64,000 nucleotides of DNA from the NCBI GenBank assembly GCA_963838035.1, contig CAWIPM010000010.1, forward strand, positions 33,991 to 97,990. Reading direction: 5' to 3'. This document shows, piece after piece, positions 8,735 to 16,980 of the stretch (the first letter of the stretch is position 1; each line of letters starts with the position of its first letter). A model generated the notes under the pieces. That model was not told the origin of the DNA. It made no database searches and saw nothing but the letters and a program-made list of their open reading frames with translations. Source of the stretch: CAVVNN01 sp963838035 (GTDB lineage: Bacteria; Actinomycetota; Thermoleophilia; Solirubrobacterales; 70-9). The position numbers were made by a program, and so were the translations under genes.

Positions 8735-10045
8735 TCAGGTGGGGTCCCTCTCCAGCAGCGCCACGCACTCGATGTGCGGGGTTTGGGGGAACATGTCGAC
8801 CGGCCTCACGCGGCTCAGCCTATAACCGGCCTCGACCAGCTGGGCGGCGTTCGGGGCGAGCGTCGTCGGGTTGCAGGAGACGTAGACGATGCGCGGCGCC
8901 TCGCACTCGATCACCCTCCTGACGATCTTCTGTGAGAGCCCCGCGCGCGGCGGGTCGATGACGACGACGTCCGGTCTCCCGGCCTCCTCGATCAGCGGCC
9001 GCACCCCGGTGCGGGCGTTGGCGACGAGGAAGCGAGCGCCGGCGATGCCGTTGCGCTTGGCGTTGGCCTCGGCATCGGCGATCGCCTCGGGGACGATCTC
9101 CAGCCCCCAGACCTCGCCGGCTCGGCCCGCCATCGTCAACCCGATCGTGCCGATCCCGCAGTAGAGGTCGAAGACGCGCTCGCTGCCGCTCAGCCCGGCG
9201 AACTCGGCGACCACTCCGTAGAGCCGCTCCGCCATCTCGGTGTTGGTCTGGAAGAAGGCGCCGTGGGACATCTCGAGCTTCAGCCCACAGATCTCCTCGC
9301 GCAGTCGCTCCTCCCCGAGGGCTCCGGTCGGCCCGTCGGTCCCGCCGGAGGGCCCCTCGACCGCGGTGTGGAGGTCGACCGGAGGCCTGGGGAAGCGGGC
9401 GGGAGAGGTGACCAGGCGGGTCTGGATCTGCCCGGTCCGCCTTCCCTCTCGCACCACGAGGTTGCGCAGCACCCCCTCCTGCGCACGGCGGTCGTAGGGT
9501 GCGATGGACTCGAATCGCGCCCACTCGCGCACCTCGTTGCGCGCGGCGTTGCCTCGCTCGGAGGCGAGCATGCAGTCCTCGACGTCGACGATCCGGTCCC
9601 AGCGCCCGCGCGCGTGGAAGCCGAGGATCGCCTCCCCCTCGTCGTCGGCGCCGAAGGAGTACTCGAGCTTGTTGCGGTAGCGCCAGGTCTCGGCCGCCGC
9701 CTCGATCGGCTCCATCTCGAAGCCGTCGAGGCCGCCGAGCCGCCGCAGGGCGTCCCCGACCTGCTCCTGCTTATGGGCGAGCTGGCGCTCGTAGGGCAGG
9801 CCCTGCCAGGGAGCTCCTGGACAGGGCTCTCCGCCGTGGACGCAGCGGTCGGGGACCCGGTCGGGGGCGGGGCTGAGCAGCTCGACCACGCGCGCCTCGG
9901 CGAACTTGCGCTTCGACTTCGTCACCTCGGCGCGCACGCGGTCGCCCGGCAGCGCGCCGGTGACGAAGACGACGAGGCCATCCGCCCTCGCCACACCACG
10001 CCCGCCGAAGGCGAGCGAGTCGATCTCGACCTCCAGCAGCTCCAA
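8735..10045 (-). CDS. RNA (uracil-5-)-methyltransferase, TrmA/RlmD family
   Basis: This 436-residue SAM-dependent enzyme has an N-terminal TRAM domain (residues ~1-60), a region with cysteines (RCVHGGEPCPG), and a C-terminal Rossmann methyltransferase. The diagnostic motifs are FFQTNTE, DLYCGIGTIGL (SAM loop), DPPRAGL and VSCNP, with the nucleophilic cysteine in the last. It methylates a uridine in rRNA or tRNA; the exact site cannot be told. Only part of the four-cysteine Fe-S pattern of RlmD is visible. The stop lies directly beside the phasin-like gene start region on the same strand. Confidence 0.9.
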   Translation of the reverse strand: MELLEVEIDSLAFGGRGVARADGLVVFVTGALPGDRVRAEVTKSKRKFAEARVVELLSPAPDRVPDRCVHGGEPCPGAPWQGLPYERQLAHKQEQVGDALRRLGGLDGFEMEPIEAAAETWRYRNKLEYSFGADDEGEAILGFHARGRWDRIVDVEDCMLASERGNAARNEVREWARFESIAPYDRRAQEGVLRNLVVREGRRTGQIQTRLVTSPARFPRPPVDLHTAVEGPSGGTDGPTGALGEERLREEICGLKLEMSHGAFFQTNTEMAERLYGVVAEFAGLSGSERVFDLYCGIGTIGLTMAGRAGEVWGLEIVPEAIADAEANAKRNGIAGARFLVANARTGVRPLIEEAGRPDVVVIDPPRAGLSQKIVRRVIECEAPRIVYVSCNPTTLAPNAAQLVEAGYRLSRVRPVDMFPQTPHIECVALLERDPT

Positions 10046-10465
10046 CTAGGGCAGTTTCTTGCGCGCCCGGCGAGCCGCCTGGGTTGCCTGTTTACGAACC
10101 GGCACCGTGCGGCCGCCGACCTCTTTGCGGGCCTGTTTGATCAGTCGTTCGAGTTCCTTCAGCAGCGAGTCGGTTTGTTTGCGTCCGCGTTTGACCAGGT
10201 CGTTGAGCAGTTTCTCGGCGTCGCCGCGGGTCATCCGGCCGCGCTTCACCGCTTCGTCGACGGTGTCCTGCAGCCGGTCGCGGCTCAGCGTGACACTGCG
10301 CTCGAGGCTCTGGCGGAACTGTTCGACGCTCTTGTCGAGACCGGTCCCCGCCCGCGCGCTGCCGCGTTTCGGCGCCGCTTTCTTCGCGACCGGTTTGCGA
10401 GCTTTGGCCTTTTTTGCTTTCGGTTTTGCTTTCGTATTGCCTTTGGCGGTTTTTTTGGCGGCCAT
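10046..10465 (-). CDS. Phasin-like coiled-coil protein with histone-H1-like Lys/Ala head
   Basis: The ATG at 10465 follows a strong AGGAGG and gives a 139-residue protein; longer in-frame extensions upstream are shadow. The first ~45 residues are Ala/Lys/Pro rich (MAAKKTAKGNTKAKPKAKK), like H1-type nucleoid proteins. The rest is a charged helix with RGRMTRGDAEKLLNDLV, as in polyhydroxyalkanoate-associated/phasin-family proteins. It may bind DNA and a granule or simply be a nucleoid factor. The gene stops immediately before the RNA methyltransferase, so the pair is probably one unit. Confidence 0.75.
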   Translation of the reverse strand: MAAKKTAKGNTKAKPKAKKAKARKPVAKKAAPKRGSARAGTGLDKSVEQFRQSLERSVTLSRDRLQDTVDEAVKRGRMTRGDAEKLLNDLVKRGRKQTDSLLKELERLIKQARKEVGGRTVPVRKQATQAARRARKKLP

Positions 10466-10517
10466 CTCGTTTCCTCCTGGTCTGCGGACGGGGGCGGGTA
10501 GGACCAGTGTGACTATC

Positions 10518-11336
10518 TCACTCCGCGGCGAACCTCGCGGCGACCGGGGCATGGTCTGAGAGCCGCACCGCAAGGCCGTCCTCTCGAACCTCGCGCCGCT
10601 CGGGCGGCCAGGGAGCCGGCGGGTCGAGCACCTCCAGCCCACGAGCCAGCAGGTGGTCGATCGCTCCGGGGGCGGTCGGGGGCGCCAGTCCAAAGCGGTC
10701 GCGCAGCTGGTCGAAGGCCTCCGTGCTCTCGTCCGGGCGGAGGTTGAAGTCGCCGCCGAAGAGGAGCGGGGCGTCGCCGGCCCACTCGGTCGCGGTGCGC
10801 GCGGCCGCCAGCACATCCTCGGCCGCCATCTCGGTGTTGTCGTTGGTCGCGTGCAGGTTGGCAACGCAGAGGCCCGAGCCGGTGCGGGTGAAGGCCATCG
10901 CGCGGCGCTCGGGCTTGCCCTCGTGGATCGCCAGTGCGCGGCGCTCCGTGATCGGGCCGAGGGGGCCGGCGCGACGCACCAGGGTCAGGTTGGAGCCGCC
11001 CTCCCCGGAGGCGATCAGGTCGGGGTTGAGGCGTGCCGCCAGCGCGCGGAGCGCCCCGAGCGAGTTGCGAGAGGTCAGAGCCCGGTGGGGCTCGGCGGCG
11101 CAGGCCAGCGCCAGCGAATCGGCAAATCGCGGCGGGCACTCCTGCAGCAGGGCGACATCCCAAGGCGCCCCCGCCAGGATGGCCGCGAACTCGGCCGAGA
11201 GGTCGCGGTTGACCTGCATGTGGCTCGCGTTGCGCTCGGCAATTCGCAGCAGCCGCGAGCGCCAGGTCAGCAGAGACGGATCGGGCGGGAAATCGCGTCC
11301 GTGGAAGAGGTTCCAGCCGATCGCCGCGAACTGCAC
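10518..11336 (-). CDS. Endonuclease/exonuclease/phosphatase (EEP) family hydrolase
   Basis: This 272-residue metal-dependent phosphodiesterase fold has WNLFHGR at the start, LLQECPP (metal-binding Glu), ANLHATND, GGDFNLRP and the C-terminal SDHAPVAARF. All canonical EEP catalytic motifs are present and in order. The substrate (DNA, lipid or sugar phosphate) cannot be decided. It is divergent from argF with only 18 bases between the two start codons, so promoters must overlap or lie inside the opposing gene. Confidence 0.87.
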   Translation of the reverse strand: MQFAAIGWNLFHGRDFPPDPSLLTWRSRLLRIAERNASHMQVNRDLSAEFAAILAGAPWDVALLQECPPRFADSLALACAAEPHRALTSRNSLGALRALAARLNPDLIASGEGGSNLTLVRRAGPLGPITERRALAIHEGKPERRAMAFTRTGSGLCVANLHATNDNTEMAAEDVLAAARTATEWAGDAPLLFGGDFNLRPDESTEAFDQLRDRFGLAPPTAPGAIDHLLARGLEVLDPPAPWPPERREVREDGLAVRLSDHAPVAARFAAE

Positions 11337-11354
11337 GCGCTTAGTATCTCCAGC

Positions 11355-12239
11355 TTGAAGACGGACTACCTCACGGGCGAGGAGCTGGGGGCGTTCGAGC
11401 TGGGCAAGCTGCTCGACCGGGCGCTGGCCCTGAAAGCGGGCCGCCGCGAGCGCGCCGGCGCCGGCGCGCTCGCCGGACGCAGCGTCGCCCTCGTCTTCGA
11501 GAAGCCCTCCACGCGGACGCGGATCTCCTTCGAGGTCGGCGTCGCCGAGCTCGGCGCGACCCCGGTCGTGCTTCGCGGCGACGAGATGCAGATCTCCCGT
11601 GGGGAGTCGGTCGGCGACACGGCGCGGGTGCTGTCGCGCTACGTCGATGCGATCGTGATCCGCTCAGGCTCCCACGAAGCGGTCGCCGAGCTGGCGGCCG
11701 CCGCAGACGTGCCGGTGGTCAACGGCCTCACCCCGCTCCACCACCCGTGTCAGGCGCTCGCCGACCTGCTCACCATGCGGGAGCGCTTCGGGGACCTTGC
11801 CGGGCTGAGGCTCGCCTACGTCGGCGACGGCAACAACGTCGCCCGCTCGCTGGCGATCGCGGGAGAGCTGGCGGGGATGGAAGTCGTGGTCGCGGCGCCG
11901 CCCGGCTACCAGCTGGAGGAAGGCTGTGGCGCAAAGCTGACCGACGACCCGCGGGCGGCGGCCGCCGGTGCCGATGCGATCTATACCGACGTCTGGGTGA
12001 GCATGGGCGACGAGGCGGAGGCCGAGCGTCGGCGGGCCGACCTCGCTCCCTTCCGCGTCGACGCCGACCTCCTCTCGGTGGCGAAGGACGAGGCGGTCGT
12101 CTTGCACTGCCTGCCCGCCCACCCCGGAGAGGAGATCACGGCAGAGGTTCTCTATGGTGGGCGATCGGCCGTCTGGGACCAGGCCGAGAACCGCCTCCAC
12201 GCCCAGAAGGCACTCCTGCAGACGCTGCTCGATACCTAG
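11355..12239 (+). CDS. argF: Ornithine carbamoyltransferase
   Basis: Transfers carbamoyl phosphate to ornithine to give citrulline in arginine synthesis. The 294-residue frame has the carbamoyl-phosphate motif KPSTRTRISFE, the LHHPCQALAD motif that binds the carbamoyl group, and HCLPAHPGEE near the C-terminus, which is diagnostic for ornithine rather than aspartate carbamoyltransferases. TTG 11355 is the only plausible start at the usual distance from STRTR; its ribosome-binding site is weak. No other arg gene is nearby. It heads a tight plus-strand run with lgt, prmC and lysS (12-base gap to lgt). Confidence 0.92.
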   Translation: MKTDYLTGEELGAFELGKLLDRALALKAGRRERAGAGALAGRSVALVFEKPSTRTRISFEVGVAELGATPVVLRGDEMQISRGESVGDTARVLSRYVDAIVIRSGSHEAVAELAAAADVPVVNGLTPLHHPCQALADLLTMRERFGDLAGLRLAYVGDGNNVARSLAIAGELAGMEVVVAAPPGYQLEEGCGAKLTDDPRAAAAGADAIYTDVWVSMGDEAEAERRRADLAPFRVDADLLSVAKDEAVVLHCLPAHPGEEITAEVLYGGRSAVWDQAENRLHAQKALLQTLLDT

Positions 12240-12251
12240 GCCCCGGGATCC

Positions 12252-13049
12252 ATGTACCCGCACCTCCACGTCGGCCCGATCACGCTCCAGACCTTTGGCC
12301 TGATGTTCGCGCTCGCCTTCCTCGCCGCCGGGGCGCTGATCTGGAAGCGGCTGGGGGAGATCGACAAGCCGGCCGACTGGGCCTATGAGATGGGGTTCGC
12401 TGCGCTGGTCGGGGGGGTTGTCGGCTCGCGCGTCTACTTCGTCGTCCAGAACTACAGCAGCGTCAGGCACGACCTCCTCGGCACGCTCTTCTCGGGCGCC
12501 GGTCTGGTCTGGTACGGCGGCGCGATCGGCGGCGCGCTGGCCGTCGCGCTCTGGGCCTGGTACCGCGACTTCCTCAACTTCGGCCTGCTCGACCTGGCGG
12601 CGCCCGCGCTGGCGCTCGGCTACGCGATCGGGCGCTGTGGCTGCCAGCTCTCCGGCGACGGCGACTACGGCAAGCCCTGGAACGGGCCCTGGGCGATGTC
12701 CTACCCGCACGGGACGGTGCCCACCGACCGCACCGTCCACCCCACGCCGGTCTACGAGACGCTTGCGATGGGCCTCGGCGCCTGGCTCCTCTGGCAGCTC
12801 CGCGACCGCTTCCACGCCGGCGTCCTCTTTGCGATCTACCTGGTCTATGCGGGAACCGAGCGCTTTCTCGTCGAGTTCATCCGCCGCAACAAGGAGGTCG
12901 CGCTCGGCCTCACCTCGGCACAGCTCGAGAGCCTCGGGATGATGGTCGTCGGGGCCGTCTGGATCTTCGCGGTGAAGCGCCGCTACGGTAGCCTCGGGCG
13001 TCCCGATGTCAGGCCCCGAGCAGCAACCCCCGCAGGCTCTCGTGCCTGA
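12252..13049 (+). CDS. lgt: Prolipoprotein diacylglyceryl transferase
   Basis: This 265-residue multi-pass membrane enzyme moves diacylglycerol from phosphatidylglycerol to the lipobox cysteine of prolipoproteins. Seen: about seven hydrophobic segments, LVWYGGAIGGALA, YAIGRCGCQLSGDGDYG (the Lgt signature GRxGNF replaced by a Cys-containing version), and HPTPVYE plus ERFLVEFIRRN near the end. Positions and length fit Lgt well. It overlaps prmC by 44 bases, which suggests coupled translation. Confidence 0.9.
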   Translation: MYPHLHVGPITLQTFGLMFALAFLAAGALIWKRLGEIDKPADWAYEMGFAALVGGVVGSRVYFVVQNYSSVRHDLLGTLFSGAGLVWYGGAIGGALAVALWAWYRDFLNFGLLDLAAPALALGYAIGRCGCQLSGDGDYGKPWNGPWAMSYPHGTVPTDRTVHPTPVYETLAMGLGAWLLWQLRDRFHAGVLFAIYLVYAGTERFLVEFIRRNKEVALGLTSAQLESLGMMVVGAVWIFAVKRRYGSLGRPDVRPRAATPAGSRA

Positions 13050-13857
13050 GACCGTCGCCGCCGCGGTGGACGCGGCGGCCGAGGCAATCGCCGCCGCAGG
13101 GTGCGACGAGCCCCGAGGCGACGCGGAGGCGCTGGTCGCTGACGCGCTCGGCATCGGCGCCGAGGATCTCGCCGCCGACGGCGCCACCGAGCTCTCGCCG
13201 GAGCTGGAGATCGCGATCGAGGAGCGCGTTCGACGTCGCGCGGATCACGAGCCGCTGGCCTACATCCTCGGTCGCGCCCCGTTCCGCGACCTCTCGATCG
13301 CCGTCGACTCGCGGGTGCTGTGGCCGCGCCGTGAGACCGAGCTGCTGGTCGAGGTCGGTGTCGAACTGCCCGGCGGGGCTCGCGTGCACGAGGTCGGCAC
13401 CGGCTCCGGCGCGATCGCGCTGGCCCTGATCTCCGAGCGCCCCGACCTGCGGGTCACCGCCTCCGATCTCTCGCCTGAGGCTGCCGCCGCCGCCCGCGAG
13501 AACGCCGAGCGACTGGGCCTGCAGCTCGAGGTGATCGTCGACGAGGGCCTGCCCGATCGGCTTGCGGATGAGGAGATCGACCTCGTCATCGCCAACCTTC
13601 CCTATGTCACCGACTCGACCATCTTCGATCGCTCCCCCGAGATCCAACGCGAGCCACGGATCGCGGTGACGGGCGACTGCGGAGAGGACGGGCTCGGAGT
13701 GATTCGCCGCCTGGTCGGCGAGGTGCGCCCGGGCCAGCGCCTGGCGCTCGAGCACGACACCCACCATGGCCCCGCGATGCAGCAGATGCTGCGTGAAGCG
13801 ACCACCCTTCGTGACTATGAAGGCGATGAGCGGGTGACCGTCGGCCTGGCTCCATGA
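13006..13857 (+). CDS. prmC: Release factor glutamine N5-methyltransferase
   Basis: PrmC/HemK methylates the GGQ glutamine of peptide-chain release factors. The 283-residue protein has an N-terminal helical domain, ILGRAPFRDL, RRETELLVE, the SAM loop EVGTGSGAIAL, and the substrate motif at IANLPYVTD. The usual NPPY is NLPY here, which keeps the Asn, second Pro and Tyr. No RF1 gene is adjacent. It starts inside lgt and ends in a 4-base ATGA overlap with lysS. Confidence 0.88.
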   Translation: MSGPEQQPPQALVPETVAAAVDAAAEAIAAAGCDEPRGDAEALVADALGIGAEDLAADGATELSPELEIAIEERVRRRADHEPLAYILGRAPFRDLSIAVDSRVLWPRRETELLVEVGVELPGGARVHEVGTGSGAIALALISERPDLRVTASDLSPEAAAAARENAERLGLQLEVIVDEGLPDRLADEEIDLVIANLPYVTDSTIFDRSPEIQREPRIAVTGDCGEDGLGVIRRLVGEVRPGQRLALEHDTHHGPAMQQMLREATTLRDYEGDERVTVGLAP

Positions 13858-15341
13858 GCGAGGCTTCGCCTGGCTCGACCGAGGCCGAGCGCCGGGCGAA
13901 GGTCGAGCGTCTCCGCGCCGAAGGCATCGACCCCTTCCCGCGCTCCTTTCCCGACCGCACCAGGATCGCCGCGATCCTCGCCGCCCACGATCCCGCCGAT
14001 CTGGAGGAGGGGGAGCACTCCGAGTTCTCCTACCGGGTTGCCGGCCGGCTGACCGGACAGCGCAGCCACGGCAAGACGGCCTTCTTCGACGTTCGCGACC
14101 TCTCCGGGACGGTCCAGGCCTACGCCCGCCGAGACACGCTCGGGGAGGAGGCCTACGATCGGATCGAGGACCTCGACATCGGCGACATCGTCGGCGTCGA
14201 GGGCGACCTCTACGTGACCAAGCGAGGCCAGCTCGCGCTCGAGGTGCGCGAGTGCACGCTGCTGGCCAAGGCGCTGCGCGACCCGCCCGACCTCTTCCAC
14301 GGCATCTCCGATGTCGAGACCCGCTACCGACAGCGCGAGCTCGACCTGATGGCGAACGAGCGCTCGCGCGAGGTGTTCGCGCTGCGGGCCAAGGTGCTGG
14401 CGGCGATCCGCGACCACATGAACGAACGCGGATACGTCGAGCTGGAAACGCCGATCCTGCAGCGGCTCACCGGCGGCGCCGCGGCACGCCCGTTCAAAAC
14501 CCACCATCACGCCCTCGACCGCCACCTCTTCCTGCGGATCGCGACCGAGCTCTACCTGAAGCGGGTCATCGTCGGCGGCTTCGAGGATGTCTATGAGCTC
14601 GGCAAGTTCTTCCGCAACGAGGGGATGTCGCCGCAGCACAACCCCGAGTTCACGATGCTGGAGTGGTTCGTCGGCGGTGCCGACTACAACGGCGTGATGG
14701 CGTTTGCCGAGGAGCTGGTCGCCGGCGTCGTCGGGCGCGTCCTCGGCACGACCAGGGTCGAGCGCGACGGGGAGACGATCGATTTCGCCACTCCCTGGAA
14801 GCGGGTCTCCCTGCGTGAGGCGCTGCTCGAGGAGACCGGCGCCGACGTCACCGAGCTGAGCCGCGACGAGCTGGCCGAGCTGGCCGGGCCAGATGCCGAG
14901 CCCGGCGACGACTGGGCCGGCCTGGTCGACAGGTTGCAGGGGAAGCTGGTCGAGCCGAAGCTCACCCAGCCGACCTTCATCGTCGACCTGCCGCTCGATA
15001 TCTGGCCGCTGGTGAAGCCGGTCCCCGAGCACCCGCAGCTGCTTGGCGAGGCCTTCGACGGCATCGTCGCCGGGATGGAGATAGTCGGCGGCGGCACCGA
15101 CATCAACGACCCGATCGAACAGCGCCGCCGCTTCGTCGAACAGCGGGAGCGCCAGCAGAAGGGGGCGGAGGAGAACCCGCATGAGCACGATGAAGAGTTC
15201 ATTCGCGCGCTCGAATACGGGATGCTGCCGGCCAGCGGCTGCGGCCTCGGGGTGGACCGCCTGATGATGATCCTCACCGGCTCCAAGACCCTGCGCGACG
15301 TGATCCTCTTCCCCTCGATGCGCGAGGCCCCAGGCGCCTGA
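13854..15341 (+). CDS. lysS: Lysyl-tRNA synthetase, class II
   Basis: This 495-residue enzyme charges tRNA-Lys. An OB-fold anticodon domain (residues ~60-150) is followed by class II catalytic motifs: motif 1 near RGYVELETPILQ, motif 2 FRNEGMSPQHNPEFTMLEW and motif 3 GCGLGVDRLMMILTG. The loop normally reading SPLAK is WPLVK in this protein, a small departure from most bacterial LysRS. Start ATG 13854 overlaps the prmC stop. The frame is clean and full length. Confidence 0.95.
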   Translation: MSEASPGSTEAERRAKVERLRAEGIDPFPRSFPDRTRIAAILAAHDPADLEEGEHSEFSYRVAGRLTGQRSHGKTAFFDVRDLSGTVQAYARRDTLGEEAYDRIEDLDIGDIVGVEGDLYVTKRGQLALEVRECTLLAKALRDPPDLFHGISDVETRYRQRELDLMANERSREVFALRAKVLAAIRDHMNERGYVELETPILQRLTGGAAARPFKTHHHALDRHLFLRIATELYLKRVIVGGFEDVYELGKFFRNEGMSPQHNPEFTMLEWFVGGADYNGVMAFAEELVAGVVGRVLGTTRVERDGETIDFATPWKRVSLREALLEETGADVTELSRDELAELAGPDAEPGDDWAGLVDRLQGKLVEPKLTQPTFIVDLPLDIWPLVKPVPEHPQLLGEAFDGIVAGMEIVGGGTDINDPIEQRRRFVEQRERQQKGAEENPHEHDEEFIRALEYGMLPASGCGLGVDRLMMILTGSKTLRDVILFPSMREAPGA

Positions 15342-15360
15342 GCTGAGCGCCGGTCGGCGA

Positions 15361-16113
15361 CTAGGCTGAGCGCAGCAGGCCGCCGTCGATCGGGATCACC
15401 GTGCCGGTGATGTAGGCGGCGCGCTCGGAGCAGAGGAAGGCGACGAGGTCGCCGTACTCGTCCGGGCGGCCGAGGCGGCCGGCGGGGACTTCGCTTCGCG
15501 CCGCCGTTTCGGCGGCCTCCATCGAGCCGGTGTTGTCAGCCAGTCGCTCGGTGGCGAAGCGCCCGGTGGCAACGGTGTTGACGGTGATCCCTTCGCCGGC
15601 GACCTCGCGTGCGAGCGTCTTCAGGAACCCGACCGCCGCCATCCGATGGGAGTTGGAGAGGTTGAGGCCGGGGATCGGCTCGCGGGTCGAGCTGGAGCCG
15701 ACGTTGACGATCCGTCCCCAACCGCGCTCGCGCATCCCCGGCACCGTGGCGCCGGCTAGCACCCGCGGCGCCAGGACGAGCGAGCGGTATGCCCGGTCCC
15801 ACTCGTCGAGGTCATGGTCGAGAGCGCCGCCGAACGGCGGCCCGCCGGCGTTGGCGACGAGAATGTCGATCGGCCCGATCGCCGCCGCGACCTCACCTGG
15901 AAGCTCGGCCAGCCGATCGAGGTCGGCCGCGTCGGCGACGAAGGCGTTGACCTCTCCGTCGATCGCAGCAGCGGCTTCCTCGAGCCGCTCGCGCGAGCGG
16001 CTGGCGATCGCAACCCGGGCGCGCTCCCCCGCCAGTGCCGCGGCGATCCCCCGACCGATCCCCCGGCTCGCGCCCATCACCAGCGCGACGCGCCCCTCCA
16101 GCCCTAGCTTCAA
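15361..16113 (-). CDS. Short-chain dehydrogenase/reductase family protein lacking the usual Tyr
   Basis: An SDR Rossmann protein of ~250 residues: VMGASRGIGRGIAAAL binds NAD(P), VANAGGPP is the stabilising motif, and the C-terminus ends GTVIPIDGGLLRSA. The catalytic YxxxK is not present; the equivalent stretch reads NLSNSHRMAAVGFLKTLA, with Lys kept but Tyr absent. This matches a known SDR subgroup with an SNxxR motif, so normal reductase action is doubtful. TTG 16113 is chosen because GAGGGAG precedes it and it overlaps the stop of the upstream membrane protein (TTGA); a start at 16143 is possible. Confidence 0.82.
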   Translation of the reverse strand: MKLGLEGRVALVMGASRGIGRGIAAALAGERARVAIASRSRERLEEAAAAIDGEVNAFVADAADLDRLAELPGEVAAAIGPIDILVANAGGPPFGGALDHDLDEWDRAYRSLVLAPRVLAGATVPGMRERGWGRIVNVGSSSTREPIPGLNLSNSHRMAAVGFLKTLAREVAGEGITVNTVATGRFATERLADNTGSMEAAETAARSEVPAGRLGRPDEYGDLVAFLCSERAAYITGTVIPIDGGLLRSA

Positions 16114-16433
16114 GCGACTCCCTCGCCCGCCTCGCGAGCGCACCAGGCGCCGAGCAGCCCCACCGCGATCACGATTCCCAGCCAGTGCACGCCGATCACC
16201 ACAGCAAGCGCGCTCACCACACCCGCCAGGACAGCGCCGATCAGCGTGAAGCCCGTCGGCAGCCCAACGACCCTAGCCGTCAACGCCGCGCAGCCAAGCC
16301 AGGCGAGCGGCCCCACCAGCCATCCCCAATCGACGAAGAACCCGTGCGAGAACACGACTCCGAGCACGATCGCCAGCAGCCCGACCGCAACGAGCTGAAC
16401 CACCGCCACCCGCCAGAAGACCTCGAATCTCAT
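16110..16433 (-). CDS. Small four-helix membrane protein, unknown function
   Basis: The ATG at 16433 (preceded by GGGAGA) gives 107 residues beginning MRFEVFWRVAVVQ. About four hydrophobic segments cover nearly the whole length (VQLVAVGLLAIVLGVVF, LVGPLAWLGCAALTA, LIGAVLAGVVSALAVVIGV, IVIAVGLLGAW). No catalytic motif is visible. It is translationally coupled to the SDR-family gene, which suggests a joint membrane-linked role. A longer start at 16520 reads through basic, non-hydrophobic residues and is less likely. Confidence 0.7.
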   Translation of the reverse strand: MRFEVFWRVAVVQLVAVGLLAIVLGVVFSHGFFVDWGWLVGPLAWLGCAALTARVVGLPTGFTLIGAVLAGVVSALAVVIGVHWLGIVIAVGLLGAWCAREAGEGVA

Positions 16434-16529
16434 GCGCGCAGTCTCCCACGGAACGAAGCCGCCATCCGTCCCGCCGGCCTCGCCTTCTGCGAGCCGCTCG
16501 CCTACCCTGCTATTGAGCACCTGTCTCCC

Positions 16530-16602
16530 GGGCGGTTAGCTCAGTTGGGAGAGCGCCTGCCTTACAAGCAGGAGGTCACTGGTTCGAGCCCAGTACCGCC
16601 CA
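16530..16602 (+). tRNA. tRNA-Val (anticodon TAC)
   Basis: A complete cloverleaf is visible: acceptor GGGCGGT with ACCGCCC and discriminator A, D arm GCTC...GAGC, anticodon stem CCTGC/GCAGG around loop CTTACAA (anticodon TAC), and T arm ACTGG-TTCGAGC-CCAGT. CCA is not encoded. It stands alone between the membrane-protein gene and a second tRNA-like sequence. Confidence 0.96.
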
Positions 16603-16808
16603 TTCCCCGCAAGACTAGTTCTCAAGCCGATTTAAACCAGTTCCGTTCTCTCTCTGAAGCTCTGATCTCGCTCGTGGGTACCACATTTGGGTACCAACCG
16701 CAAGCACAAATGCACCGCTGCGCTTTCCTTGAGTGCGACGTTCGCCGTCTCCGGTTCTCGAAGGTCGCGGGCTCGAGCTATGCCCGGGATGGCATTGACC
16801 GCGGGAAC

Positions 16809-16863
16809 GGTGGGCTCCTAGTTGTGGTCCAGGCGGTCGCCGGTTCGAATCCGGTCGTCCACC
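16809..16863 (+). pseudogene. tRNA-His-like gene (anticodon GTG) without a D arm
   Basis: The T arm (GCCGG-TTCGAAT-CCGGT), anticodon loop TTGTGGT (anticodon GTG at 16824-16826) and acceptor halves GTGGGC / GTCCAC with C as discriminator and a G in the -1 position all say tRNA-His. The anticodon stem CCTAG/CCAGG has one A-C mismatch. The D arm, about 19 bases, is missing between GTGGGC and TCCTAG. It is either a decayed copy or a local deletion, real or from assembly. It ends 21 bases before the left end of the insertion sequence. Confidence 0.65.
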
Positions 16864-16884
16864 CCTCACGAAACCCCTGCTAAC

Positions 16885-16901
16885 GAGGCTGTCGCGCAAA
16901 C
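16885..16901 (+). repeat. IS1182-type terminal inverted repeat, left
   Basis: Sequence GAGGCTGTCGCGCAAAC; matches the reverse complement of the right end with one mismatch. Confidence 0.88.
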
Positions 16902-16980
16902 GGCGCGGCAGCTTGCCCGGGTTCGGCGGCTCCGGGCCTTTCGGGGTTGAGTTCGAAGGGAATCCGGCCGCGCTCAACCC

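Noticed and set aside
11664..13187. 507-codon minus-strand open frame
   Set aside because: Antisense across argF, lgt and prmC, whose plus-strand motifs are complete.
13815..15188. 457-codon minus-strand open frame
   Set aside because: Antisense of lysS.
16615..16977. Minus-strand open frame of 120 codons
   Set aside because: Covers the tRNA-His-like sequence and IS end; no ribosome-binding site or family features.
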